Source: Streptomyces formicae
GTDB lineage: Bacteria; Actinomycetota; Actinomycetes; Streptomycetales; Streptomycetaceae
Reading direction: 5' to 3'
Length of the DNA stretch: 64,000 nucleotides
Assembly: GCF_002556545.1 (NCBI RefSeq)
Contig: NZ_CP022685.1
Location: 2,604,001 to 2,668,000, forward strand
A program made the translations under genes and the position numbers. Positions 16,569 through 25,022 of this stretch are shown here, piece after piece. The notes beneath the pieces are model-generated. The model did no database searches and was not told the origin of the DNA. It worked only from the letters and a program-made list of their open reading frames with translations. Position 1 is the stretch's first letter, and each line of letters begins with the position of its first letter.

Positions 16569-17720
16569 ATGGCAGTACGAGCAAAGAACAAGCCCGCCCT
16601 CATCGGCGCTCTGGGGGCGCTCGCCGCCGCCGTCCTCGCGGGCAGCGCGCTCTGGCCGACCTCCGAGGCGAACGCGGCGGGCTCCGCGGCGCAGACCGCG
16701 CGGGCGGCGGACAGCGCGGCCGGTGAGCTCTCGCACTGGCCGAAGCCCGTCGCCGAGAAGCTCGGCAAGGTCATCGCGAAGAACGACCACAAGGGCGCGT
16801 ACGCCGTCTTCGACGCGGACAACACGACGTACCGCAACGACCTGGAGGAGTCCCTTCTCCCCTTCCTGGAGATGAAGGGCGTCCTGACCCGCAAGACGAT
16901 GGACCCGTCCCTGAAGATCATCCCCTTCAAGGACACGGCGGGGCACAAGGAGAGCCTCTACAGCTACTACAACCGGCTGTGCGAGGTCGACGACCAGGTC
17001 TGCTACCCCTGGGCCGCGCAGATCTTCGCCGGCTTCACGCTGAAGGAGCTCAAGGGGTACGTCGACGAGCTCCTGGCGTACAAGAAGCCGATCCCCGCCG
17101 AGTACTTCGAGGACGGCAAGCCGACGAAGACCGAGGTGAAGGCGCCCGAGTTCTCGCGCGGCATGCAGCAGCTCTACAAGACGCTGACCGCGCACGGCAT
17201 CGAGGTGTACGTGGTCAGCGCGGCCAGCGAGGACCTGGTGCGCATGGTGCTCGCCGACCCCGCGTACGGCTACGGCGTGAAGCCGCAGAACGTCATCGGC
17301 GTCTCGATGCAGCTCAAGGACCGCAGGACCGGTGAAGTGACCAGCTCCCGCAAGGAGATCGCCGAGGGCCGCTTCGGCGAGAAGGACCGCGCGAAGCTGG
17401 CGAAGCGCGAGCTGACGCCGCACCTGTGGGCGCCGCTGACCTGGTACGAGGGCAAGCCCGCGGCGATCAACACCTACATCGACGAGTGGCGGAAGCCGAT
17501 CCTCGCGGCCGGTGACACCCCGGCGAGCGACGGCCCGATGCTGTTCCACTCGGCCGATGTCGCCCACGGCGGTGTGCGGGTGTGGGTCAACCGCAAGGAC
17601 TCGTACATGAAGCAGCTCGACGGCATGAAGAAGGAGAACGCCGACCGGCAGCGCGAGCTGGGCCAGAAGGTGACCGCCGACAAGCGGTGGCTGACGGTCA
17701 CGCCGGACCAGATCGGCTGA
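16569..17720 (+). CDS. Secreted HAD phosphatase, phosphorylcholine-phosphatase-like
   Basis: Exported 383-aa HAD phosphatase. Residues 1-36 form a signal peptide with a likely cleavage after SEANA. Motif I is D82-A-D84-N-T followed by [15 protein letters not shown], which closely resembles Pseudomonas phosphorylcholine phosphatase PchP (motif DMDNT, from memory). Motif II is likely the Ser in [11 protein letters not shown], and a Lys/Asp region follows near NVIGV and [16 protein letters not shown]. It probably releases phosphate from an extracellular phosphomonoester such as phosphocholine. Start ATG 16569. It is divergent from the AraC gene; no partner is obvious downstream. Confidence 0.82.
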   Translation: MAVRAKNKPALIGALGALAAAVLAGSALWPTSEANAAGSAAQTARAADSAAGELSHWPKPVAEKLGKVIAKNDHKGAYAVFDADNTTYRNDLEESLLPFLEMKGVLTRKTMDPSLKIIPFKDTAGHKESLYSYYNRLCEVDDQVCYPWAAQIFAGFTLKELKGYVDELLAYKKPIPAEYFEDGKPTKTEVKAPEFSRGMQQLYKTLTAHGIEVYVVSAASEDLVRMVLADPAYGYGVKPQNVIGVSMQLKDRRTGEVTSSRKEIAEGRFGEKDRAKLAKRELTPHLWAPLTWYEGKPAAINTYIDEWRKPILAAGDTPASDGPMLFHSADVAHGGVRVWVNRKDSYMKQLDGMKKENADRQRELGQKVTADKRWLTVTPDQIG

Positions 17721-17738
17721 CCTCCCTCGCCGCGCGGG

Positions 17739-18473
17739 TCAGTCCCCCAACGGCAGGCACTCGGCGAGCAGTTCGACGACATCGCGCCAGGCCCGCCGCG
17801 CGTGCAGCGGGTGGTGGGCGACGCCGGGGAGCACGGTCTGCTCGTGGTCGACCGGCGGGTGGTGGAAGGCGTGCTGGGCGCCGCCGTAGACCACCAGGCG
17901 CCAGTCGACGCCCGCCTCCCGCATCTCGGCGGCGAACGCCTCCCGGTGGGCCGGGGACATGATCGGGTCCTCGGAGCCGACCCCGGCCCACACGGGGCAG
18001 CGGATGCGCGCGGTCTCTCCGGGGCGGCCCGTGGCCAGGCCGTTGACCGTCCCGATGGCCTTCAAGTCGACGCCGTCGCGCCCGAGTTCCAGCGCGATGA
18101 TGCCGCCGGTGCCGTAGCCCACGGCGGCGATGCGGTCGGGGTCGGTGCGCGGTTCGGCGCGCAGTACGTCCAGTGCCGCGTGGCCGATCTCCCGCATGCG
18201 GTCGGGGTCGGCGAGCAGCGGGGTGGTGCGGGCCAGCATCTCCTGCGGATCGGTGAACCAGTGGCCGCCCCCGTGGAGGTCGAAGGCGAGCGCCACGTAG
18301 CCCAGTTCGGCGAGGGCGTCGGCCCTGCGGCGCTGGACGTCGTTGAGGCCCGCGCCTTCGGGACCGAGCAGGACCGCGGGCACGCGGCCGGTCCCGGCGG
18401 GCAGCGCGAGGTGCCCGGTCATCGTGAGCCCGTCGGCCGGGTAGGCGACCGTGCGGGTGGTGATCGTCGTCAT
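17739..18473 (-). CDS. Dienelactone-hydrolase-family protein lacking the nucleophile
   Basis: A 244-aa alpha/beta-hydrolase of the dienelactone hydrolase family. The expected acid and His are present (D169 in GVGSEDPIMSP, H201 in GGAQHAFHHPP), but the nucleophile elbow reads AVGY-G121-TGG where the family has Cys or Ser. The codon is GGC, one base from TGC (Cys) or AGC (Ser). Unless another residue substitutes, hydrolysis should be impaired. ATG 18473 starts the frame. The asparaginase gene lies about 70 bp upstream on the same strand. Confidence 0.82.
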   Translation of the reverse strand: MTTITTRTVAYPADGLTMTGHLALPAGTGRVPAVLLGPEGAGLNDVQRRRADALAELGYVALAFDLHGGGHWFTDPQEMLARTTPLLADPDRMREIGHAALDVLRAEPRTDPDRIAAVGYGTGGIIALELGRDGVDLKAIGTVNGLATGRPGETARIRCPVWAGVGSEDPIMSPAHREAFAAEMREAGVDWRLVVYGGAQHAFHHPPVDHEQTVLPGVAHHPLHARRAWRDVVELLAECLPLGD

Positions 18474-18542
18474 GGGTCGGGACTGTAGTGATCATCGGGC
18501 CCGTATCGGGCGGAACTTAGCCCTCAGCAGAGCGGGGCGCGC

Positions 18543-19514
18543 CTACGCCAACGCGGCGAAGGCGTCGGCCACTTGAGCCCGGTCGGCGCCGTCCGCGAGG
18601 AGCGCGTACAGCAACAGCCGGGCCTTCGGGGCGTCCAGCGTCCCGGCGGAGACGAGGCCGCGGCCGAGCATGTCGTACTCGGATCCTGGCCCCCGGTAGG
18701 TGTGGGCGAGCAGCGGGCCCGCGCCGGTGCGTGAGGCGAGGACCACGGGCATGCGCGCGGCGAGCGCGGTGAGCGGTTCGACCAGCCAGGTCGGCACGTG
18801 GCCCGCCCCGAACGCCGCCACGACCAGGCCGCCGAATCGCTCGTCCACCGCGTCGAGGAGTTCGCCCCGGTCGCCGAGGGAGAGCGTGACCAGGGCGACG
18901 CGGGCGCTGCCGCGCAGGGGCAGCGGACGGGTGACGGTGGGCCGCGCGGGGCGCAGCAGGACGCGCGGCCTGCCCTCGACGACCGCGCCGAGGGGGCCCG
19001 CGCCCGGTGACGCGAAGGTCGCCACGGACGTGGTGTGCGTCTTGCGGACGTGGCGTGCCGCGTGGATCTCGTCGGCGATGACCGTGAGGACGCCGAGTCC
19101 CGCGCAGCCGGGGTCCGCGGCGACCGCGAGGGCGGCGGCGAGGTTGGCGGGCCCGTCGGCGCCGGGCAGGTCGGGGCGGCGCATGGCCCCGGTCACGACC
19201 ACCGGAGTGCCGGGCGCACAGGCCAGGTCGAGGAGGAAGGCGGTCTCCTCCAGGGTGTCGGTGCCCTGCACCACGACGACGCCGTGCCCCGCCGCGCGCG
19301 CCGCGTCGACGTGTTCCGCGAGGTCGGCGACGTCCTCGAAGGCCAGCGACGAGCTGGGCAGCTTCCGTACGTCGTGGACCTCCACCTCGATGTCCGAGGG
19401 CGCCGCGCCCGCCGTGTCGGCGAGGAGCTGCGCCCCGGTCAGCCGGGGTGAACTGCCGCCCCCGCGCGCGGAGATGGTGCCGCCGAGGGTGAACACAGAA
19501 ACGGTCTTCGCCAT
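18543..19514 (-). CDS. L-asparaginase
   Basis: Cytoplasmic-type asparaginase (323 aa from ATG 19514) hydrolysing asparagine to aspartate and ammonia. The first catalytic Thr is T13 in LGGTIS; the second motif is VVQGTDTLEETAFLL with the Thr-Asp pair; TGAMRRPDLPGADGPANL follows, as in the family. There is no signal peptide. Neither this ATG nor the in-frame GTG at 19535 has a convincing ribosome site, so the start is uncertain by seven residues. A 12-bp repeat array abuts its 5' end and covers the stop of the upstream DUF2252 gene. Release of ammonia fits the nitrogen theme of the region. Confidence 0.88.
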   Translation of the reverse strand: MAKTVSVFTLGGTISARGGGSSPRLTGAQLLADTAGAAPSDIEVEVHDVRKLPSSSLAFEDVADLAEHVDAARAAGHGVVVVQGTDTLEETAFLLDLACAPGTPVVVTGAMRRPDLPGADGPANLAAALAVAADPGCAGLGVLTVIADEIHAARHVRKTHTTSVATFASPGAGPLGAVVEGRPRVLLRPARPTVTRPLPLRGSARVALVTLSLGDRGELLDAVDERFGGLVVAAFGAGHVPTWLVEPLTALAARMPVVLASRTGAGPLLAHTYRGPGSEYDMLGRGLVSAGTLDAPKARLLLYALLADGADRAQVADAFAALA

Positions 19515-19533
19515 GTGCGTGTGCTTATCACAC

Positions 19534-19581
19534 ACCCTGTCGCACCCCCTGTCGCGCCCCCTGTCACACCCCTTGTCAGAC
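19534..19581. repeat. 12-bp x 4 tandem array covering the DUF2252 stop codon
   Basis: Units ACCCTGTCGCAC, CCCCTGTCGCGC, CCCCTGTCACAC and CCCTTGTCAGAC at 19534, 19546, 19558 and 19570. The last unit contains the TCA stop (19576-19578) of the minus-strand DUF2252 gene. The other end reaches the start of the asparaginase gene and may separate it from a ribosome site. Confidence 0.85.
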
Positions 19582-20916
19582 TCCCGGCAGCGCGCCGATC
19601 ACTCCTGATTCGATCGCCGTGGTCAGGGCCGCGTGGTCGCGGGCGTTCTGTGCCGCGTAGCGCAGCGCGAAGTCCGCCACGGCGCGGTCGAAGGTGTCGG
19701 AGCCGCCCAGGTAGGCGGCTATCGCCAGGCGGTCGCCGGAGCGGGCGTGGGCGCGGGCCAGGGCCGTGCCGCAGAGCCCGGCGTACCAGCGCAGTTCGGC
19801 GGTCGACATGGCGGTGATGTCCGCGGAACCCTTCATGTCGCGCAGCTGGCGCCAGTAGAAGGCGCGGCCCTGGGGCCCCGTCATCCAGCCGAGGAAGATG
19901 TCGCCCGCGGCCTGGAGCAGCCGCTGGCCCGCCACCACGCGGTGCCCGGGGTGGAGGTAGGGCCCGCTCGGCAGCTGTTCCTCGACGACGGACCGCACCG
20001 CCTCCTTGATCTGCAGGAAGAGCGGGTCCCCGGGGTCGCGCCCGGCGAGCAGCACGATGTAGCAGCGGGTGCCGACGCTGCCGACCCCGACGACCTTGCG
20101 GGCGGCGTCGACGAAGCGGTAGCGGTCGAGCAGGAGGCGGCGCTCCTCGGAGAGCGTGGAGCGGTAGTCGCCGAAGATCTTGCGCAGGGCGGCCAGGTCG
20201 GGGGCGCCCGCGGGTTCGAGCAGCGGCGGGTCGTGGATGATGCGCCGCGCGCCGTCCACGACCTCGGTGAGCTTGCCGAGCGCCTGGAGGCTGGTGCGCC
20301 CCCGGGCGTGGTCGAGGCCCGCCTCGGCGCGCTTGCGGTGGCGCGGGGAGCGGATGAGGTCCAGCGCCTCGCGGGCGTCGACGCGCTCGTACCAGACGGC
20401 GAGTTCACCGAGTCCGGCCAGGCGCCGCATGCCCTTGCGGTAGGCGGTCACGGCGTCCTGGGCGGCGTCGCGGGCCGCGTTCTCGCCCGCCCCGTTCCCC
20501 CGTGCGGCGACCGCGACGCTGGCGGCGAGCCGTTTGACGTCCCATTCGAAGGGGCCCTGGCAGGTCTCGTCGAAGTCGTTGAGGTCGAAGAGCAGGGCGC
20601 GCTCCGGCGAGGCGAAGACGCCGAAGTTGAGCAGGTGGGCGTCGCCGCAGAGCTGCACGGTGAGGCCGGTGTGCCGCAGTACGGCGAGGTCGCCCGCCAT
20701 GACGGCGGCGGCGCCGCGCAGGAAGGCGAACGGGGACGCGGCCATCCTGCCGTAGCGGATGGGGAGGAGTTCCTGGACGCGGTCCACGCCCTGGCGTTCC
20801 AGGACGGCCACCGGGTCGGGGCGGTCCGCGGAGGGGATCCAGGCCGCGTGCGAGGAGCGTGAGGCGCGTTTGCGGGCCGCCTTGCCGGCACGGGCGCGCT
20901 CCTCCTGGGTCGCCAT
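19576..20916 (-). CDS. DUF2252 family protein
   Basis: A 446-aa protein of the DUF2252 family, which has kinase-like (aminoglycoside-phosphotransferase/HipA-like) character. It shows FAFLRGAAAVMAGDL, then QLCGDAHLLNFGVFASPERALLFDLNDFDE (the catalytic-loop and metal-binding-like segment), then WDVKRLAASV, and VVGVGSVGTRCYIVLLAG farther on. The substrate is unknown. I start at ATG 20916, preceded by GAGGGGAG; 27 more codons upstream look like low-complexity sequence. There is no clear operon partner. Confidence 0.85.
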   Translation of the reverse strand: MATQEERARAGKAARKRASRSSHAAWIPSADRPDPVAVLERQGVDRVQELLPIRYGRMAASPFAFLRGAAAVMAGDLAVLRHTGLTVQLCGDAHLLNFGVFASPERALLFDLNDFDETCQGPFEWDVKRLAASVAVAARGNGAGENAARDAAQDAVTAYRKGMRRLAGLGELAVWYERVDAREALDLIRSPRHRKRAEAGLDHARGRTSLQALGKLTEVVDGARRIIHDPPLLEPAGAPDLAALRKIFGDYRSTLSEERRLLLDRYRFVDAARKVVGVGSVGTRCYIVLLAGRDPGDPLFLQIKEAVRSVVEEQLPSGPYLHPGHRVVAGQRLLQAAGDIFLGWMTGPQGRAFYWRQLRDMKGSADITAMSTAELRWYAGLCGTALARAHARSGDRLAIAAYLGGSDTFDRAVADFALRYAAQNARDHAALTTAIESGVIGALPGV

Positions 20917-21057
20917 GCTCGCTCCCCTCTCGCGTCTCGCGCTCGCGGCGGGCACGGGGTGCCTCGCGGGCGTCGGCCTGCCCTCATCAGCAGCCAATGC
21001 GGCCGCGGTCGCCTGCGCATGCCGGGTACGCCGAACGGGTGAGCGACGCCGGGCCCC

Positions 21058-22020
21058 TCATCGGCGCCCCTGCTCAGCGCCCCCGGGTGCCTCCTCGGCG
21101 GTCGCCCACGCCGCGACCTGCTTGGCGAGCGCGCCGCCCGCCCGGGTCCAGGCGAAGTGGTCGAGGCGGCCGCCCGCCTCGTGGGCGGTGTAGTGGCGGC
21201 GGGTGAGGCGGGCGGCCGGAACCTTGCCGACGAGGTGGTCGAGCGCGCCGGGCGGTGCGAAGGTGTCGCCCTCCACGGACACGGCGAGCACCGGCAGGTC
21301 GAGCGCGCGCAGCGCCGCCTCGTAGTCGAGCGCGGAGCCCTTGCCCGAGTAGCGGCCGGTGCGCCCCTGTCTCGCCCAGTCGCGCATGACGCCCTTGGGC
21401 TGATCGCCGCCGAAACGGAACCGCCTGCCGGGCCAGCGGCCGAGGACGGTCGACGCCGCAGCGGCGAACAGCTCACCGAGGAGCAGCGCGGGCCCGCGCA
21501 GCCGTCCGTACGCCCGGAACCACACGGAACCCGAGGCGACGAGGACCACCCCGTCGACGCCGGGCCCGACGCCCAACGCGGCGTGCACCAGAACGAGTTG
21601 ACCGCCCAGGCTGTGACCGAGCAGATGCAGGGGCGGCTCGGGGCCGAGCTCGGCGCGGACCGCCGAGACGATCGCGGGCAGGTCCTCCTCGACGACGGCG
21701 CGGTAGCCGTGGTCGAGGGCCGCGCGGTCGGTGACGTGCGGGGTCGACTCGCCCTGGCCGCGCAGGTCGACGGTGAGCGCCGTGAGCCCCTCGTCGTGGA
21801 GCTGGCGCGCGAAGCGTCGGTAGAAGCGGGCGGGCGTGCCCATCGCGGGCAGGATCAGCACGGCGGGCGCGGGCGGCGGCCCCGGCGCGGGTCCCGAGCC
21901 CGACGGCAGGAAGCGGTCGGGGGCGGGGGCGAGCAGGGCGCGGACGGGAAAGCGGGCGCCGTCCGGGAGTTGGGCGGTGGTCAGGAGCGGCAGCTCGCCG
22001 ACGGGTTGCTGCTGGGTCAT
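21058..22020 (-). CDS. Alpha/beta-hydrolase fold protein
   Basis: A 320-aa alpha/beta hydrolase resembling the COG4757-like and serine-aminopeptidase-like groups. The nucleophile elbow is LLGHSLGGQLVL; the oxyanion-side motif is VDLRGQGES; an Asp in SVEGDTFAPPGA and a His in GGRLDHFAWTR complete a likely triad. The core helix ILPAMGTPARFYRRFARQL is typical. The start is ATG 22020 (MTQQQPVGEL). The preceding gene on the same strand is separated by a perfect-stem terminator at 22091-22134. Substrate unknown; no signal peptide. Confidence 0.85.
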   Translation of the reverse strand: MTQQQPVGELPLLTTAQLPDGARFPVRALLAPAPDRFLPSGSGPAPGPPPAPAVLILPAMGTPARFYRRFARQLHDEGLTALTVDLRGQGESTPHVTDRAALDHGYRAVVEEDLPAIVSAVRAELGPEPPLHLLGHSLGGQLVLVHAALGVGPGVDGVVLVASGSVWFRAYGRLRGPALLLGELFAAAASTVLGRWPGRRFRFGGDQPKGVMRDWARQGRTGRYSGKGSALDYEAALRALDLPVLAVSVEGDTFAPPGALDHLVGKVPAARLTRRHYTAHEAGGRLDHFAWTRAGGALAKQVAAWATAEEAPGGAEQGRR

Positions 22021-22090
22021 GTGGCACAGCATGCCCCGTCGCACAATTGTCCGCACAGGCCCCTGCCGGGGCCGTCCGGGAAACGCGCGA

Positions 22091-22134
22091 AGTGCCGGGC
22101 CCGCCGGGGCAACTCCCCCGGCGGGCCCGGCACT
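22091..22134. terminator. Terminator hairpin with 19-bp perfect stem
   Basis: Arms AGTGCCGGGCCCGCCGGGG (22091-22109) and its exact complement (22116-22134) flank a 6-nt loop. It lies between the 100-aa hypothetical gene and the hydrolase, both on the minus strand. Confidence 0.85.
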
Positions 22135-22158
22135 TGCTCGACGCCTTCGCCGCACCGC

Positions 22159-22461
22159 TCAGCGGCTGTACCGCATCAGGGCGCGCACCATGTGGCACGT
22201 GATGTCGGAGGGCGGGTGGATCCCGATGTCCTCCGCCATGCTCCGTATCGTCGTGTTCTTCGCCTGGTTCGGCATCCACACGCCCGAGTCGAGCAGGGCG
22301 ATGGCCAGGCGCATGGCCTTGAGGCGGCGGTTGTGGGTGATGTACCACTCCCGGGGGCGTCCGGCCGGCAGGGCCTTCTTCTCCCGTGGCACGTAGGGCA
22401 GGTCGAACAGCACGGACCTCGGCGTGGACTTCGTCTTCGATGTGAGTGCGGCAGCGGGCAC
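22159..22461 (-). CDS. Conserved-type hypothetical protein (100 aa)
   Basis: Small basic soluble protein. It runs from VPAAALTSKTKSTPRS through a Lys/Arg/Pro-rich middle (VPREKKALPAGRPREWYITHN) to a helical end (RRLKAMRLAIALLDSGVW, then PPSDITCHMVRALMRYSR). I do not recognise a domain. The start is informative: AGGAGG abuts ATG 22467 with no spacer, while GTG 22461 lies 6 nt from it, so GTG 22461 is the better start. It is monocistronic, followed by a terminator. Confidence 0.75.
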   Translation of the reverse strand: MPAAALTSKTKSTPRSVLFDLPYVPREKKALPAGRPREWYITHNRRLKAMRLAIALLDSGVWMPNQAKNTTIRSMAEDIGIHPPSDITCHMVRALMRYSR

Positions 22462-22629
22462 AGGCATCCTCCTGTCGCGGTCAGGACCCCCCGTCGGGCG
22501 CCCTCGAACACTACTGTGATTCTACTGCGCGGCACTGACAATCGCCGCTGGCCAGACGGGCTTTGAGGTATTCGAACAAGACCTCGCCGCGAGCTCTGTT
22601 GCGGGTGATTCGCGGGTAGCGTGTGCGGC

Positions 22630-22998
22630 ATGGAGATCTGGATCAACCCCGCCTGTTCGAAGTGCCGCAGCGCCCTCACCCTGCTCGACGCGGAGGGCGC
22701 CGACTACACCGTGCGCCGCTACCTGGACGACGTGCCCACCGAGGACGAGATCCGCGCCGTGCTCGACCGGCTCGGCCTCGAACCGTGGGACATCACCCGC
22801 ACCCAGGAGGCCGCCGCCAAGGAGCTCGGCCTCGCCGACCGTGCGGCGTGGCCGCGCGACGCGTCGGGCCGCGACCGCTGGATCGGGGCGCTCGCCGAGC
22901 ACCCCAAGCTGATCCAGCGCCCGATCATCACGGCGGACGACGGCACGGCCGTGGTGGCGCGGACCGAGGAGGCGGTGCGGGACGCACTGTCCCGCTGA
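22630..22998 (+). CDS. ArsC/Spx-family thioredoxin-fold protein (arsenate-reductase-like)
   Basis: A 122-aa ArsC-fold protein. It begins MEIWINPACSKCRSAL, with a CxxC (C9, C12) where ArsC has its redox Cys. It continues through YLDDVPTEDEIRAVLDRLG and the conserved LIQRPIITADDG with the anion-binding-type Arg. Family members reduce arsenate with a thiol cofactor or act as regulators; the lack of other ars genes leaves the role open. Start ATG 22630. Its stop lies in a 14-bp tandem array. Confidence 0.85.
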   Translation: MEIWINPACSKCRSALTLLDAEGADYTVRRYLDDVPTEDEIRAVLDRLGLEPWDITRTQEAAAKELGLADRAAWPRDASGRDRWIGALAEHPKLIQRPIITADDGTAVVARTEEAVRDALSR

Positions 22999-23040
22999 AC
23001 CCGTCCCGCTGATCCCGGCCCGCCGACCTCGTCCCGCTGA
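22985..23040. repeat. 14-bp x 4 tandem array, every unit ending at the ArsC-like gene's TGA register
   Basis: Units CACTGTCCCGCTGA, ACCCGTCCCGCTGA, TCCCGGCCCGCCGA and CCTCGTCCCGCTGA occupy 22985-23040. The first unit ends in the real TGA stop (22996-22998). Units 2 and 4 preserve an exact CCCGCTGA ending. A partial fifth unit follows. Confidence 0.88.
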
Positions 23041-23162
23041 GCCGAACCTGACCGCAGGTCGATGGCCAATCCCCGGCAAACCGTTACAAACAGCTGCCTA
23101 GCGTTGAGGGCTCCACAGTCCACGACCGGACGCACGATCCGGCGGACGGAAAGGAGCGCGCC

Positions 23163-23633
23163 GTGCGGAGCTGGATGTTCGGGGGCGTATACGGAACGGT
23201 CCTCGCGAGCGCGCTGCTCGCGGCGCTCCAGTCGGAGGGCACCCCCTACACGCCCTACTACGACGCGGCCTGGGTGATGGTGACCGCGGGCACGGCCGCG
23301 CTCGCGCACGGCTACGCGCACCACATGTCCACGCACCGGCCGGGCTCGGGCATCCACCGCTGGCGCCAGTTGGCCCTGACGCTCGTCGACGAGTGGCCGG
23401 TGATCGTCGCCTGCTGGCCCACGGTGATCCTGCTCCTGCTCGCGGGCGCCTTCGGCTGGCCCGAGTCCCCCGTCACGTACACCGGACTGCTCCTGAACGC
23501 CGCGCTCCTCTTCGCCTGGGGCACGACCGCGGCGCTGCGCGTCGGCTACCGGCGGCGCTCGGCCGTCCTGATCGGCGGCGCGGACGCGACGATCGGCCTG
23601 GCCATCGCGGCGGCCAACGCCGTCATCAAGTGA
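23163..23633 (+). CDS. Integral membrane protein, function unknown
   Basis: A 156-aa membrane protein starting at GTG 23163 with AAAGGAG 7 nt upstream. Four hydrophobic segments are visible: GVYGTVLASALLAALQ, AAWVMVTAGTAALAHGYA, WPVIVACWPTVILLLLAGAF, and YTGLLLNAALLFAWGTTAAL, plus a small Gly/Ala-rich C-terminal one. HGYAHHM with two histidines follows the second helix. I do not recognise the family. It lies 182 bp before glnII on the same strand, but GlnR boxes and a probable promoter intervene. Confidence 0.8.
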   Translation: MRSWMFGGVYGTVLASALLAALQSEGTPYTPYYDAAWVMVTAGTAALAHGYAHHMSTHRPGSGIHRWRQLALTLVDEWPVIVACWPTVILLLLAGAFGWPESPVTYTGLLLNAALLFAWGTTAALRVGYRRRSAVLIGGADATIGLAIAAANAVIK

Positions 23634-23689
23634 GGCCCGGACAGAGCACCGAGCGGGGCGTCGCGTGAGCTGAGCCACAGTCGCCCCAG

Positions 23690-23727
23690 GTAACACGGGG
23701 TTCACATCAGAGCAACGGTCGGGAAAT
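23690..23727 (+). promoter_or_regulatory. GlnR box array upstream of glnII
   Basis: GTAAC-n6-TTCAC-n6-GCAAC-n6-GAAAT at 23690-23694, 23701-23705, 23712-23716 and 23723-23727, the same spacing as in front of glnA. It lies 89 bp before the glnII start. Confidence 0.83.
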
Positions 23728-23815
23728 CGCCGGTTGCCAGGCTGCCGCACATCACCACGGCACCGCAGCACCCGCACGTTCTGCGCCGTACCGAACGTTC
23801 TAAGGATGAGGCCCC

Positions 23816-24844
23816 GTGACCTTCAAGGCTGAGTACATCTGGATCGACGGCACCGCGCCGACCGCCAAGCTCCGCTCCAAGACGAAGATCCTCGCGGACG
23901 AGGCGAAGGGCGCCGAGCTCCCGCTGTGGGGCTTCGACGGATCCAGCACGAACCAGGCCAAGGGTCATGCGTCCGACCGCGTCCTCAAGCCCGTCTTCAC
24001 CTGCCCCGACCCGATCCGCGGCGGCGACGACATCCTCGTCCTGTGCGAGGTCCTCAACACGGACATGACGCCGCACGAGTCCAACACCCGTGCCGAGCTC
24101 GCCGAGGTCGAGGCCCGCTTCGGCGCGCAGGAGCCGATCTTCGGCATCGAGCAGGAGTACACCTTCTTCGAGGGCGACCGCCCGCTCGGCTTCCCCGTCG
24201 GCGGCTTCCCCGCCGCGCAGGGCGGCTACTACTGCGGCGTCGGCGCGGACGAGATCTTCGGCCGTGACATCGTCGAGGCGCACCTGGAGCACTGCCTCAC
24301 GGCGGGCCTCGGCATCTCCGGCATCAACGCCGAAGTGATGCCGGGACAGTGGGAGTTCCAGGTCGGCCCGCTCGCCCCGCTCGAGGTCTCCGACCAGCTG
24401 TGGATCGCCCGCTGGCTGCTCTACCGCACCGCCGAGGACTTCAAGGTCTCCGCGACCCTGGACCCCAAGCCGGTCAAGGGCGACTGGAACGGCGCGGGCG
24501 CGCACACCAACTTCTCCACCAAGGCGATGCGCGAGGGCTACGCGCCGATCATCACCGCCTGCGAGGCCCTCGGCGAGGGCTCCAAGCCCCTCGACCACGT
24601 CAAGAACTACGGCGCGGGCATCGACGACCGCCTCACCGGGCTGCACGAGACCGCCCCGTGGGACGAGTACAAGTACGGCGTCTCCGACCGGGGTGCCTCG
24701 GTCCGCATCCCGTGGCAGGTCGAGGTGGAGCAGAAGGGCTACATCGAGGACCGCCGTCCGAACGCCAACGTCGACCCGTACGTCGTGACGCGGCTCCTGG
24801 TCGACACCTGCTGCGCCGCCCTGGAGAAGGCCGGGCAGGTCTGA
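23816..24844 (+). CDS. glnII: Glutamine synthetase type II (eukaryotic-like)
   Basis: A 342-aa glutamine synthetase of the GSII class, shorter than GSI and not adenylylated by GlnE. It starts at GTG 23816 and shows AEYIWIDGTAPTAKLRSKTK, the ELPLWGFDGSSTNQA segment, EPIFGIEQEYTFFEG, the PGQWEFQVGP motif, and the ATP-site GDWNGAGAHTNFSTKAMRE. The C-terminus has RGASVRIPWQVE and a DPYVVTRLLVDT helix. Together with glnA and GlnR boxes it forms the standard Streptomyces nitrogen-assimilation pair. A strong terminator follows at 24853-24904. Confidence 0.97.
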   Translation: MTFKAEYIWIDGTAPTAKLRSKTKILADEAKGAELPLWGFDGSSTNQAKGHASDRVLKPVFTCPDPIRGGDDILVLCEVLNTDMTPHESNTRAELAEVEARFGAQEPIFGIEQEYTFFEGDRPLGFPVGGFPAAQGGYYCGVGADEIFGRDIVEAHLEHCLTAGLGISGINAEVMPGQWEFQVGPLAPLEVSDQLWIARWLLYRTAEDFKVSATLDPKPVKGDWNGAGAHTNFSTKAMREGYAPIITACEALGEGSKPLDHVKNYGAGIDDRLTGLHETAPWDEYKYGVSDRGASVRIPWQVEVEQKGYIEDRRPNANVDPYVVTRLLVDTCCAALEKAGQV

Positions 24845-24852
24845 TCCCGACG

Positions 24853-24904
24853 CGTACGACGAGGGGGTGCCCATCGATTCCGGTGGGCGCCCCCTCGTCG
24901 TACG
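24853..24904. terminator. Terminator after glnII
   Basis: 21-bp arms (24853-24873 and 24884-24904), with a single G-U wobble, flank a 10-nt loop. The arms begin CGTACGACGAGGGGG and end CCCCCTCGTCGTACG. Confidence 0.85.
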
Positions 24905-25022
24905 ACGGCGTGAGCTGGCCCACCCGGAGCGGGGTGCAATTCCGGCCAAGAGGCGCCAAGCGGCCGTATCACTGGGCGAGAGGGAACTGCCGGTAACCGT
25001 CCCATCTGCTTCAATAGGGGTC

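Noticed and set aside
21051..21089. Another stop-codon-spanning repeat at the alpha/beta-hydrolase 3' end
   Set aside because: The 13-bp units match at only about nine positions, too weak to separate from GC-rich background.
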